Source of the DNA: Sphaerisporangium rhizosphaerae
Lineage (GTDB): Bacteria > Actinomycetota > Actinomycetes > Streptosporangiales > Streptosporangiaceae
DNA: 64,000 nt
Assembly (NCBI RefSeq): GCF_042665155.1
Contig: NZ_JBHTCG010000040.1
Span: forward strand, 1-64,000
Reading direction: 5' to 3'
Both the position numbers and the translations under genes were made by a program. Under the pieces are notes generated by a model. It did no database searches. It was not told the origin of the DNA and worked only from the letters and a program-made list of their open reading frames with translations. Positions 48,911 to 57,086 of this stretch are shown here, piece after piece (position 1 is the stretch's first letter; each line of letters opens with the position of its first letter).

Positions 48911-49048
48911 CTAGTAGTAATCGTCGTCGTCGTCGTCCCAGTCGTCATCGTCGTCGTCGTAGTCGCCGCCCCGGGTGAGGCCGGGAGCCGCTGCCGCGAG
49001 GAGGGCTGCCGTGAGCAGGACACCGGTGGCGATGAGTCGTCTGAGCAT
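48911..49048 (-). CDS. Secreted poly-aspartate mini-protein
   Basis: 45 residues, ATG with GGAG nine bases upstream. A clear signal peptide (MLRRLIATGVLLTAALLAAA, then APGLTR) precedes a mature tail of about 19 residues, GGDYDDDDDDWDDDDDDYY: two runs of six Asp separated by Trp and closed by Tyr-Tyr at the stop. No Cys. Such a peptide would be exported and strongly cation-binding; I know of no function. A longer in-frame start at 49156 lacks a ribosome-binding site. Confidence 0.72.
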   Translation of the reverse strand: MLRRLIATGVLLTAALLAAAAPGLTRGGDYDDDDDDWDDDDDDYY

Positions 49049-49388
49049 GAGAATCACTCCGTAACCAGATTCTTCTGTGACCCTGAGGGACGGTGCCCTC
49101 GGCCTGCGGAGCGTCGCGATGGGTTTCCCGGGATACGCCAGTACGGCGCGGTACAAGACTCACCTAACCATGACATCTCGGACAGGTCACCCGAGCGGAG
49201 GCAAATCCGCAGCATGGGTTCGGGCAAAGCCCGAGACCGTCCCGCGTGGCGCCGGCGACACGCCGCACGACACGCCGTCCACCGGCTCATCGGCCGATTG
49301 ACCTGCGCGGACACCGGGCACGTGCCGAGCAGCGGCCCGCCGTCAGCGGCGGCGGCCGGCACGACGCACGTGAGGAGCCCACGCGGCC
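49049..49388. other. Intergenic region, no gene seen
   Basis: About 340 bases between the divergent poly-Asp and diiron-protein genes. It has a small TCGGGC/GCCCGA hairpin near 49220 and no open frame with start signal and codon bias. It must carry both promoters, but I could not assign them. Confidence 0.55.
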
Positions 49389-50492
49389 ATGCAGCCCTTG
49401 AAACCCGCCAAGCGCACCCACCCTGACCAGACCGGCGCCCCGCGGTCGCCGGCGGTCGCCGGCCCCGCCGAGGACGCGGGACCGGCGCCCGCCCCGCCCC
49501 GGCTGCCCGAGGCCCGCGGGCCGCTCAGCGCGTTCCTGTTCGGGCGGCTGGCCGGCGCCCCCCGCGAACTGGAGGAGGTCGCCGTCGACTCCGGCGAGCC
49601 CGCTCTGCACGACGAGGACCTCCAGATCGCCCTGTACGCCTGCTACGAGCTGCACTACCAGGGCTTCGACGGCGTCGACGAGCGGTGGGAGTGGCACCCG
49701 TCGCTGCTGCGGCTGCGCGCGCGGCTGGAGCGGCGGCTGGAGGAGGGCCTGGCGGACGCCGTGCCCCGCCCCGCCCCGGTGCGCGCCCAGCGCGTCCCGG
49801 CGGCGCTGGCCGAACTGGTCGCCGACGGCGACGGGGACTCCCCGCTCGCCGACCACCTCGCGCACGACGCCGGGCCGGAACGCTTCCGCGAGTTCGTCGT
49901 CCACCGCTCGGTCTACCAGCTCAAGGAGGCCGACCCGCACACCTGGGCCATCCCGCGCCTGCGCGGGCGGGCCAAGGCCGCGCTGGTGGAGATCCAGGCC
50001 GACGAGTACGGCGGCGGGCACCGCGAGCGCATGCACGCCGAGCTGTACCGGGCCACCATGCGCGGCCTCGGCCTGTGCGACGACTACGGGCACTACGTCG
50101 ACCGCGTCCCCGCGATCACCCTGGCGGCCCTGGCCACGATGTCGCTGTTCGGGCTGCACCGGCGGCACCGGGGCGCGCTGCTCGGCCACCTGGCGGCCCT
50201 GGAGATGACCTCGTCCGAGCCCAACGCCAAATACGCCCGCGGGCTGCGGCGCCTGGGCGCCGACGCCGCCACGGCCCGCTTCTACGACGAGCACGTGCAG
50301 GCCGACGCCGTCCACGAGCAGCTCGCCGCGCACGACATGTGCGGCGCGTTCGCCGCCGCCCACCCGTCTCTGGCGGGGGAGGTGCTGTTCGGCGCCGCCT
50401 GCTGCCTGACGCTCGAGCGGCTGTTCGCCCGCCACCTGCTCGGCCGCTGGGAGGCGGGGGAGAGCTCGCTGCGCGGCGGTGAGCCTTTGTGA
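49389..50492 (+). CDS. Iron-containing redox enzyme (haem-oxygenase-like diiron fold)
   Basis: 367 residues. A Pro/Ala-rich N-terminus (about 45 residues) leads into an all-helical domain with the ligand pattern of haem-oxygenase-like diiron oxidases: YELHYQGFDGVDERWEW, FVVHRSVYQLKEADPHTW, LVEIQADEYGGGHRERMHAE, and ARFYDEHVQADAVHEQLAAH. Glu, Asp and His are placed for two irons. Such proteins oxidise or cleave small molecules or lipids. It overlaps the glycosyltransferase start (GTGA) and lies near a CDGSH protein gene, a grouping I recall from other actinobacteria. Confidence 0.85.
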   Translation: MQPLKPAKRTHPDQTGAPRSPAVAGPAEDAGPAPAPPRLPEARGPLSAFLFGRLAGAPRELEEVAVDSGEPALHDEDLQIALYACYELHYQGFDGVDERWEWHPSLLRLRARLERRLEEGLADAVPRPAPVRAQRVPAALAELVADGDGDSPLADHLAHDAGPERFREFVVHRSVYQLKEADPHTWAIPRLRGRAKAALVEIQADEYGGGHRERMHAELYRATMRGLGLCDDYGHYVDRVPAITLAALATMSLFGLHRRHRGALLGHLAALEMTSSEPNAKYARGLRRLGADAATARFYDEHVQADAVHEQLAAHDMCGAFAAAHPSLAGEVLFGAACCLTLERLFARHLLGRWEAGESSLRGGEPL

Positions 50493-51514
50493 GGGGCCTG
50501 GACTACGTGCTGCCGCTGCGCTGGTCCCGCGACGACGGGCTCGGCGAGCTGACCGCCTACCTGCGCCGCGTCTCGCAGCACGCGCGGGTGGTCGTGGTGG
50601 ACGGCTCGCCGCCGGAGCTGTTCGAGCGGCACGCGCGGGCGTGGCGGGGCGTGGCCGCGGTGCACGTGCGGCCCGACCCCGGCCTGGACTTCCTCAACGG
50701 CAAGGTGGACGGGGTCACCACGGGGATGCGGCGGGCGCGCTCCGAGCGCGTCGTCATCGCCGACGACGACGTGCGCTACGACGCCCTCTCCCTGGCCAGG
50801 GTGCGCGACCTGCTCGGCGAGGCCGACCTGGTGCGCCCGCACAACTACTACCGGCCGCTGCCCTGGCGCGCCCGGTGGGACACCGCGCGCACGCTGCTCA
50901 ACCGCGCCTTCGGGGCCGACTACCCCGGCACCTTCGGCGTGCGCCGATCGACGTTCCTGCGGATGGGCGGCTACGACGGCGACGTGCTGTTCGAGAACCT
51001 GGAGCTGATCCGCACGGTCCGCGCGCACGGGGGCCGTGAGCTGCGCCCGCGCGACCTGTTCGTCCGGCGCCTGCCGCCCGGTCCGGGGCGGTTTCGCGCG
51101 CAGCGGGTCTGGCAGGCCTACGACGACCTGGCACAACCCGCCCGCATGGCCCTGTTCCTCGCCGTCCTGCCGGCACTCGGAGCCGCGCTGCTGCTCGGCC
51201 GCCACCGGGCGGCCCTGGCGGGCGCGTTCGTCGTGGTGCTGCTGGCCGAGACCGGCCGGCGCCGCGGCGGCGGGCGGCGCGTCTACCCGTTCACCAGCGC
51301 GCTGCTGGCGCCCGGCTGGGTGCTCGAACGGGGCGTGTGCAGCTGGCTCGCCCTCGCCGCCCGCGTCACCGGCAGGGGGATCCCGTATTGGGGCAGGCGC
51401 ATCCACCTGGCGGCCCACTCGGCGCGCCGGCTGCGCCGGGTCAGCCGGGCCGCTGCGGCTCGGTCCCGGTGCGGAAGCGCGCGGCCTTGTGCGACCCGTC
51501 ACAGAACGGCTTGA
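50489..51514 (+). CDS. Family 2-like glycosyltransferase with C-terminal membrane helices
   Basis: 341 residues. GT-A fold with DYVLPLRW at the start, VVVVDGSPPELFERHARAW, metal-binding VIADDDVRYD, RPHNYYRPLPWRARWDTART, TFGVRRSTFLRMGGYDGDVL and ENLELIRTVRAHG. Two hydrophobic helices (MALFLAVLPALGAALLLG, AALAGAFVVVLLAE) anchor it to the membrane. The acceptor is probably a lipid or cell-surface molecule (inference). Its last 74 bases overlap the CDGSH gene on the opposite strand; the Arg/Ala-rich end there looks like a read-through extension. Confidence 0.83.
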   Translation: MRGLDYVLPLRWSRDDGLGELTAYLRRVSQHARVVVVDGSPPELFERHARAWRGVAAVHVRPDPGLDFLNGKVDGVTTGMRRARSERVVIADDDVRYDALSLARVRDLLGEADLVRPHNYYRPLPWRARWDTARTLLNRAFGADYPGTFGVRRSTFLRMGGYDGDVLFENLELIRTVRAHGGRELRPRDLFVRRLPPGPGRFRAQRVWQAYDDLAQPARMALFLAVLPALGAALLLGRHRAALAGAFVVVLLAETGRRRGGGRRVYPFTSALLAPGWVLERGVCSWLALAARVTGRGIPYWGRRIHLAAHSARRLRRVSRAAAARSRCGSARPCATRHRTA

Positions 51515-51638
51515 CCGACGAGCGGCCGCAGCGGCACAGCGCCACGGTGGCCCGTCCGGGGTCGATGAGGCGCCCGTCCTGGGTGAGCAGGGTGAACGGG
51601 CCGCGCACCAGCAGCGGGCCGTTCTCGCAGGCCGTCAC
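51441..51638 (-). CDS. CDGSH-type iron-sulfur protein (mitoNEET-like)
   Basis: 65 residues. The [2Fe-2S] motif CRCGRSSVKPFCDGSH is complete (three Cys and His). N-terminal CENGPLLVRGPFTLLTQDGR is typical of short bacterial CDGSH proteins. Start: the GTG at 51638 has GAGGAGG six bases upstream; a frame extending to 51734 lacks this. These clusters transfer electrons or Fe-S units. It lies antisense to the end of the glycosyltransferase gene. Confidence 0.9.
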   Translation of the reverse strand: MTACENGPLLVRGPFTLLTQDGRLIDPGRATVALCRCGRSSVKPFCDGSHKAARFRTGTEPQRPG

Positions 51639-51804
51639 CGTGACCTCCTCGGCCGCCGCGGGCCGGCCGCCGTGCTCGCGAGGGCGGTCCTCCTCGGAGC
51701 GCGCCACGCCCGGTTCGCCGGTCTCATCCCGCACGATGCGACCATGCCCGGCCGGTACGCCCGGAAAACAACGGCCCCGGCCGTCCGGGAGCAGTGCAAA
51801 CCGC

Positions 51805-51835
51805 TTGACGTGAACATATGTTCAGGTTTTAGGCT
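51805..51835 (+). promoter_or_regulatory. Promoter with palindromic operator before the ABC exporter
   Basis: TTGACG (51805-51810) and TAGGCT (51830-51835) flank the perfect palindrome TGAACATATGTTCA (51811-51824) with a 19-base spacer. A repressor of the TetR/MarR type, or a MerR-type activator (which favours 19-base spacers), would act here. The AT-rich core stands out from its surroundings. No regulator gene is adjacent. Confidence 0.6.
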
Positions 51836-51940
51836 CACCGGTGGGTCACCGGCCGGAGGATCGCGGACGGCGACGTCCGGTGATCTCTTTCGCGACGCGG
51901 CCCGGCGCGGCGCGGCGACATACGGGGGTTCCTTGTGAGC

Positions 51941-53815
51941 ATGGAAATGACGGCGTGGCATTCGCTCTACAGCGCGATGCACGCCAAAGACCGGCGGCCC
52001 TTCTCCAGGGCCACATTACGGCGCATCGCCTCTTTCGCCCGGCCACGCCGCCGCATGCTGGGATTCTTCCTGCTGCTCAGCGTGGCGTCGGCGGTGCTCG
52101 CGGTCGCCTCGCCCGTGCTGGCCGGGCGGGTCGTCGACGCGATCGTGCACCGGGCGGCCTTCGAGAGCGTCGTGACGATGGCCGGGCTCATCGCCGTCAT
52201 CGCGCTGCTGGACGCCGGGCTCGGCCTGCTCACCCGCTGGCTGTCGGCGAGCATCGGCGAGGGCCTCATCCTCGACCTGCGCACCGCCGTGTTCGACCAC
52301 GTGCAGCGCATGCCGGTCGCCTTCTTCACCCGCACCCGCACCGGCGCGCTGGTCAGCCGGCTGAACAACGACGTCATCGGCGCCCAGCGCGCCTTCAGCA
52401 ACACCCTGTCGGGCGTGGTCGGCAACCTGGTGACGCTCCTGCTGACCCTGGTCGTCATGATCGGCCTGTCCTGGCAGATCACCCTGCTCGCGCTGGTGCT
52501 GCTGCCGGTCTTCGTCGTCCCCGCGCGGCGCATGGGCTCGCGGCTGGCCCGCCTGGAGCGCGAGGCCGCCGACCACAACTCGCGGATGAGCACCCAGATG
52601 ACCGAGCGCTTCTCGGCGCCCGGCGCGACGCTGATCAAGCTGTTCGGCCGGCCCGCCGCCGAGTCCGCCGAGTTCGCCCAGCGGGCCCGCCGGGTGCGCG
52701 ACATCGGCGTGCGCACGGCCATGGTGCAGTCGGTGTTCGTCACCGCCCTGACCCTGGTCTCCGCGCTCGCGCTCGCCGTGGTCTACGGCCTGGGCGGCTT
52801 CTACTCGCTGCGCGGCCAGCTCGAACCGGGCAACGTCGTCGCCCTCGCCCTGCTGCTCACCCGCCTGTACGCGCCGCTCACCGCCCTGGCCGGCGCCCGC
52901 GTCGAGGTGATGAGCGCCCTGGTCAGCTTCGAGCGGGTCTTCGAGGTGCTCGACCTCAAGCCGCTGATCGTCGAGCGGCCGGGCGCGCGCGCCGTCCCGG
53001 ACGGGCCGGTGTCGGTGGAGGTGGACGGCGTGAGCTTCGCCTACCCCTCCGCCGACAAGGTGTCGCTCGCCTCCCTGGAGGAGGTCGCGACCCTGGACAC
53101 CCGGGGCGGCGTCGAGGTGCTGCACGAGGTGTCCTTCCGCGCCGAGCCGGGCCGCATGGTCGCGCTGGTCGGCTCCTCGGGGGCGGGCAAGTCCACGATC
53201 GCCCAGCTCCTCACGCGGCTGTACGACGTCGACGCGGGCGCCGTGCGGCTGTCGGGGGTGGACGTGCGCGACCTGACGGCCGAGTCGCTGCGCGAGACGC
53301 TCGGCATGGTCACCCAGGACGGGCACCTGTTCCACGAGTCCGTGCGCGCCAACCTGCTGCTCGCCCGGCCCGAGGCCACCGAGGAGGAGCTGTGGGAGGT
53401 CCTGCGCCGCGCCCGCCTGGAGGAGCTGGTCGCCGGGCTGCCCGACGGGCTGGACACCATCGTGGGGGAGCGCGGCTACCGCCTGTCCGGTGGTGAGCGC
53501 CAGCGGCTGACCATCGCCCGCCTGCTCCTGGCCCGCCCCCGGGTGGTGATCCTCGACGAGGCCACCGCCCACCTGGACTCCACCTCGGAGGCGGCGGTGC
53601 AGGAAGCACTGGGAGAGGCGCTGGCCGGCCGGACGGCCGTGGTCATCGCCCACCGGCTGTCCACCATCAGGGCCGCCGACCTGATCCTGGTCATCGAGGA
53701 CGGCAGGGTGGTCGAGCGCGGCGCCCACGACGAGCTGCTCGCCGCCGGCGGGCGCTACGAGGAGCTGTACCGCACCCAGTTCGACGAGCGGAGCGCGGCC
53801 GAGACGCTCCGCTGA
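51941..53815 (+). CDS. ABC exporter half-transporter (membrane plus ATPase domain)
   Basis: 624 residues. Six-helix membrane domain (residues about 30-320) with coupling helix FFTRTRTGALVSRLNNDVIG, then ATPase: Walker A LVGSSGAGKSTIAQLL, Q-loop MVTQDGHLF, signature RLSGGERQRLTIARLL, Walker B RVVILDEATAHLDS, switch IAHRLSTI. It exports lipids, peptides or drugs as a dimer. Start: ATG 51941 (MEMTAWHSLYSAM, as remembered for homologues); GTG 51935 is also in frame. Confidence 0.93.
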   Translation: MEMTAWHSLYSAMHAKDRRPFSRATLRRIASFARPRRRMLGFFLLLSVASAVLAVASPVLAGRVVDAIVHRAAFESVVTMAGLIAVIALLDAGLGLLTRWLSASIGEGLILDLRTAVFDHVQRMPVAFFTRTRTGALVSRLNNDVIGAQRAFSNTLSGVVGNLVTLLLTLVVMIGLSWQITLLALVLLPVFVVPARRMGSRLARLEREAADHNSRMSTQMTERFSAPGATLIKLFGRPAAESAEFAQRARRVRDIGVRTAMVQSVFVTALTLVSALALAVVYGLGGFYSLRGQLEPGNVVALALLLTRLYAPLTALAGARVEVMSALVSFERVFEVLDLKPLIVERPGARAVPDGPVSVEVDGVSFAYPSADKVSLASLEEVATLDTRGGVEVLHEVSFRAEPGRMVALVGSSGAGKSTIAQLLTRLYDVDAGAVRLSGVDVRDLTAESLRETLGMVTQDGHLFHESVRANLLLARPEATEEELWEVLRRARLEELVAGLPDGLDTIVGERGYRLSGGERQRLTIARLLLARPRVVILDEATAHLDSTSEAAVQEALGEALAGRTAVVIAHRLSTIRAADLILVIEDGRVVERGAHDELLAAGGRYEELYRTQFDERSAAETLR

Positions 53816-54006
53816 CCGCCGCGCCCTGAGCGGCCACCGGACCTGCCCATCCCACCTCGGTCACGTGCTGCGGTGATCGGCGCCGGGTCGGCGGGTCGTG
53901 GTTCGGTGATGCCGGCGCCTGTTACGGCGCCCCAGCCGGTGAAGTCCCGGACAGCACCGGTCGGCCCTGTCCGGAGGTGGTCACAGGTCACGCCCATCCG
54001 GGCCGG

Positions 54007-55035
54007 TCACCAGTCGCCGCCGTCCTCGCCGTCACCGTCGAAGAAGTCGCCGATCTCGTCGATCGCCTCGGCCGCCACGATGCCGCCGATGACGCCGGCG
54101 GCGCCGGCCGCCGCCACCGCGCCCCAGCCCGGCCCGTCGTGGTGGTCGCGGTGGTGCCCGTAGTGCCCGCCGTGGCCGTGGGGGTCGCCCTGGTGCCAGT
54201 ACTGGCCGCCGTACGTGCCGTGCCCGCCGTATCCGCTGTGTCCGCTGTGTCCGGCCGCGTGGTGGCCGTTCGCCACGCCGTCCAGCCAGCGCCCGATCTC
54301 GGCGGCCCAGTCGATGCGCGCCGCCTGCTCGTGGGTGGCCTGGAAGCGGCCGATGGCGTCGTGGCCGGGCTGGAACAGGCGGGCGCGCTTGTCGGCCTCC
54401 AGCACCACCACCAGCCCCGCGGGGTCGGCGACGAAGGTCAGCTCGACCTCGTTGACGCGGCCGGCCCAGGCCGCGGGCGGGTGGAACTCGATCTCCTGGA
54501 AGAACGGCAGCCGCTGGTGGACGCCGTGCAGCCGCCCGGCCTCCAGGTCGGCGCTCTTGAGGTGGAAGCCGAGCCGGGCGAAGGCGCGCAGGACCTCCTC
54601 CTGTGAGGGCAGCGGGACGACCGAGATCGGGTCGAGGTCGCCCTTGTCGACGGCCTTGGCGACCGACAGCTCGGTGCGCACGCCGACGAACGCGCCGTGC
54701 GGGCGCGTGCCGTTGACCTCGGTGACGGGCGTCTCCCAGGGCAGGGGCATCTGGAAGGGAATGGTGCGCAGCTCCCCCTCGCGCAGGTGGAAGGGGCCGC
54801 AGACCCGCGCGCCGAAGAACTCGGCCGTGCCGGTGTGCTCGGTGTCCCCCGACTCGACCTCCACGCGGGCGACCAGCGACAGGGAGACGTACTCGATGTC
54901 GGAGGGGAAGTCGCCGCCCTTGACCCGCACCTCACCGGTCAGCGTGCCGCCCGGCCGCACCCGCGTGGTGGACAGCACCGTGTCGACCGAGGGACCTCCG
55001 ACTCCCAGCGCTCCCAGCATCCGTTTGAAGACCAC
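54007..55035 (-). CDS. SpoOM (Spo0M) family protein with His/Gly-rich tail
   Basis: 342 residues; GTG start after AGAGAGGAAACC. N-terminal arrestin-like sporulation-control domain: FKRMLGALGVGGPSVDTVLS, GGTLTGEVRVKGGDFPSDIE, PFQMPLPWETPVTEVNG, VRTELSVAKAVDKGDLDPIS. The C-terminal third departs from the family: a His/Gly/Tyr-rich stretch (HSGHSGYGGHGTYGG, HGHGGHYGHHRDHHD) that should bind metal, a Gly/Ala hydrophobic helix (AVAAAGAAGVIGGIVAAEAI) and an acidic end. In Bacillus Spo0M modulates sporulation and cell division; the role in actinomycetes is unclear. Confidence 0.88.
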   Translation of the reverse strand: MVFKRMLGALGVGGPSVDTVLSTTRVRPGGTLTGEVRVKGGDFPSDIEYVSLSLVARVEVESGDTEHTGTAEFFGARVCGPFHLREGELRTIPFQMPLPWETPVTEVNGTRPHGAFVGVRTELSVAKAVDKGDLDPISVVPLPSQEEVLRAFARLGFHLKSADLEAGRLHGVHQRLPFFQEIEFHPPAAWAGRVNEVELTFVADPAGLVVVLEADKRARLFQPGHDAIGRFQATHEQAARIDWAAEIGRWLDGVANGHHAAGHSGHSGYGGHGTYGGQYWHQGDPHGHGGHYGHHRDHHDGPGWGAVAAAGAAGVIGGIVAAEAIDEIGDFFDGDGEDGGDW

Positions 55036-55368
55036 GGTTTCCTCTCTGGCCGTGCCTGTATGACCTGACCGCACGGGAAACGAGCGGCCCTCGTCGCCGG
55101 TTCCCGAAGGCGGGGACGGCCGGTGGGGCGGCGGGGCGGAGGTCACGCCGGTACGCCGATCATGGAGAGCGGTTTCCCCACGAGTCGGTCACGTGCCGGT
55201 TTCGTCCCGGATGGTCGATGACCAGGGCGGTTCCGGGCGTGTTTCCAAATCGTCAACATTGGAGTGTTGACAACTTCTCCCAATCCAGACAGTCTCGGTC
55301 AGGAGAGCGCTCTCCAGCCCCCGCCGCCAGGACGGGCGGCGGACACCCCCTGCGACAAGGAGAGGGCC
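55036..55368. other. Divergent intergenic region upstream of the sugar importer
   Basis: About 330 bases. The right part holds the promoter and LacI operator at 55267-55315; the left part belongs to the Spo0M upstream region and shows no further element. Confidence 0.55.
55267..55315 (+). promoter_or_regulatory. Sugar importer promoter with LacI-type operator
   Basis: TTGACA (55267-55272), 17 bases, CAGTCT (55290-55295), then the perfect 14-base palindrome GGAGAGCGCTCTCC (55302-55315) at the expected transcription start. The same palindrome lies in front of the LacI gene (61591-61608). It resembles CebR-type operators (TGGGAGCGCTCCCA) of cellulolytic actinomycetes, so cello-oligosaccharides or related beta-glucosides are likely inducers. 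Confidence 0.8.
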
Positions 55369-55536
55369 GTGCATCCACCCCGCACCCCCGCCGGGTCCCT
55401 CCCGGACCGGCTCGACGCCTCCATGCTCGCGCTCCACCTGCGGTTCGAGGGCCTCCCGCGGTTTCCCGTGCTCCCGGCGAAGCCGCTCCCGCGTACGGCG
55501 ACACCAGCGGCCCCGGCCGTGGTCGCGAAGATCTGA
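55369..55536 (+). CDS. Hypothetical 55-residue protein ahead of the sugar-binding protein
   Basis: GTG start with AAGGAGAGG at ideal distance, strong GC bias at third positions, and a stop 10 bases before the binding-protein gene, all downstream of the operator-controlled promoter. Sequence VHPPRTPAGSLPDRLDASML then ALHLRFEGLPRFPVLPAKPL is Pro/Leu/Ala-rich with no membrane helix, Cys or known motif. It could be a translated leader that couples into the transporter gene, or a small functional protein. Confidence 0.5.
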   Translation: MHPPRTPAGSLPDRLDASMLALHLRFEGLPRFPVLPAKPLPRTATPAAPAVVAKI

Positions 55537-55546
55537 GGGGATTGCA

Positions 55547-56887
55547 GTGCGTATACAGAAGTTCGGTTACCTGGCGATCGCGGGCGTCGTGCTCGCGGCG
55601 GCCGCGGCGTGCGGCGGTGGCGACGGCGACGGCGGAGGCGCGGGCGGCGCGACCGCCGGCTCCGGATCGGGCGCCGGCAAGACGCTGACCTACTGGGCCT
55701 CCAACCAGGGCCCCAGCCTGGAGGCCGACAAGTCGATCCTGCAGCCCGAACTGGACAAGTTCCAGCAGCAGACCGGCATCAAGGTCAACGTCGAGGTGGT
55801 CCCCTGGGCGGACCTGCTCAACCGCATCCTGGCGGCCACCACCTCCGGCAAGGGCCCGGACGTGGTCAACATCGGCAACACCTGGTCGGCCTCGCTGCAG
55901 GCCACCGGCGCCTTCCTGCCCTTCGACGACACGCTGCTGTCGGGGCTCGGCGGCAAGCAGCGCTTCCTCGGCCCCAGCCTCGCCGCGACCGGCGCCCCCG
56001 GCAAGCCGCCGGTGGGCGTGCCGATCTACGGCATGACCTACGGGCTCTTCTACAACAAGAAGATGTTCAAGGACGCCGGCATCGACAAGCCGCCGGCGAC
56101 GTGGGACGAGCTGATCGCCGACGGCAAGAAGCTCACCAAGGGCGGCAAGTGGGGCCTCGCGGTGGAGGGCGCCAGCGTCAGCGAGAACTCCCACCACGCC
56201 TTCGTGTTCACCCAGCAGCACGGCGGCGAGCTGTTCGGCCCCGACGGCAAGCCGCAGTTCGACTCGCCCCAGAACGTCGCGGGCATCAAGCAGTACCTCG
56301 ACCTGATGGCCGTGCACAAGATCGTCAACCCGAGCAACGCCGAGTACGGCAACGGCACCGAGGCCGTGCAGGACTTCCTCAACGGCAAGGCCGGCATGCT
56401 GATGTGGCAGTCGATCGCCTCCAACATCAAGGCGAGCGACATGTCCGAGGACGACATCGGCCTGGCCCCGATCCCGCTGCCGGACCCGAGCGCGGGCGGC
56501 AAGCAGGTCAACGGCATGGTGGCGGGCATCAACCTGTCGGTGTTCAACTTCACCAAGGACAAGGACAGCGCGCTGAAGTTCGTCAAGTTCATGACCAGCC
56601 CGGAGGAGCAGAAGCTGCTCAACAAGACCTACGGCTCGCTGCCCACGGTCACCGACGGCTACGACGACCCGGCGTTCCAGACCGACACCATCAAGACCTT
56701 CCAGCAGATCCTGGCCACCACCGCCGCGCCGCTGCCCCAGGTGCCCGAGGAGAGCCAGTTCGAGACCCTGGTCGGCACGGCCATGAACCAGCTCTGGGCG
56801 GACGCCGCCGGCGGCAAGCCGATCACCGACGACTCCGTCAAGGCCAAGCTGACCCAGGCCAACCAGCAGGTCCAGCCGGGCAGCTGA
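55547..56887 (+). CDS. Sugar ABC transporter substrate-binding lipoprotein
   Basis: 446 residues. Lipobox VLAAAAAC, Gly-rich linker, then a family 1 binding protein: LTYWASNQGPSLEADKSILQ, INVEV-like VNVEVVPWADLLNRILAATT, GPDVVNIGNTWSASLQATGA, YGMTYGLFYNKKMFKDAGID, PPATWDELIADGKKL and ALKFVKFMTSPEEQKLLNKT. It binds an oligosaccharide outside the cell for the two permeases downstream. No ATPase is encoded here; such systems usually share one ATPase (MsiK). Controlled by the LacI operator at 55302. Confidence 0.94.
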   Translation: MRIQKFGYLAIAGVVLAAAAACGGGDGDGGGAGGATAGSGSGAGKTLTYWASNQGPSLEADKSILQPELDKFQQQTGIKVNVEVVPWADLLNRILAATTSGKGPDVVNIGNTWSASLQATGAFLPFDDTLLSGLGGKQRFLGPSLAATGAPGKPPVGVPIYGMTYGLFYNKKMFKDAGIDKPPATWDELIADGKKLTKGGKWGLAVEGASVSENSHHAFVFTQQHGGELFGPDGKPQFDSPQNVAGIKQYLDLMAVHKIVNPSNAEYGNGTEAVQDFLNGKAGMLMWQSIASNIKASDMSEDDIGLAPIPLPDPSAGGKQVNGMVAGINLSVFNFTKDKDSALKFVKFMTSPEEQKLLNKTYGSLPTVTDGYDDPAFQTDTIKTFQQILATTAAPLPQVPEESQFETLVGTAMNQLWADAAGGKPITDDSVKAKLTQANQQVQPGS

Positions 56888-57086
56888 CCAAGGCGCCCCC
56901 GAGACACCTGCGGCCATGCCGGAGCCGGGACGGGCACGCCGATCGGACGCCGATCGCCGCCCGCCCGGCTCCGCCCGTCACCCTCGCCTCCCGGCCGCCG
57001 GCCGGCCGGGCGGCGCGGCGACAGCGGACGACGAACCACCATGCGACGCCGAGAACGACCGGCCCTGCCGAACCGAGAAGGAACAG

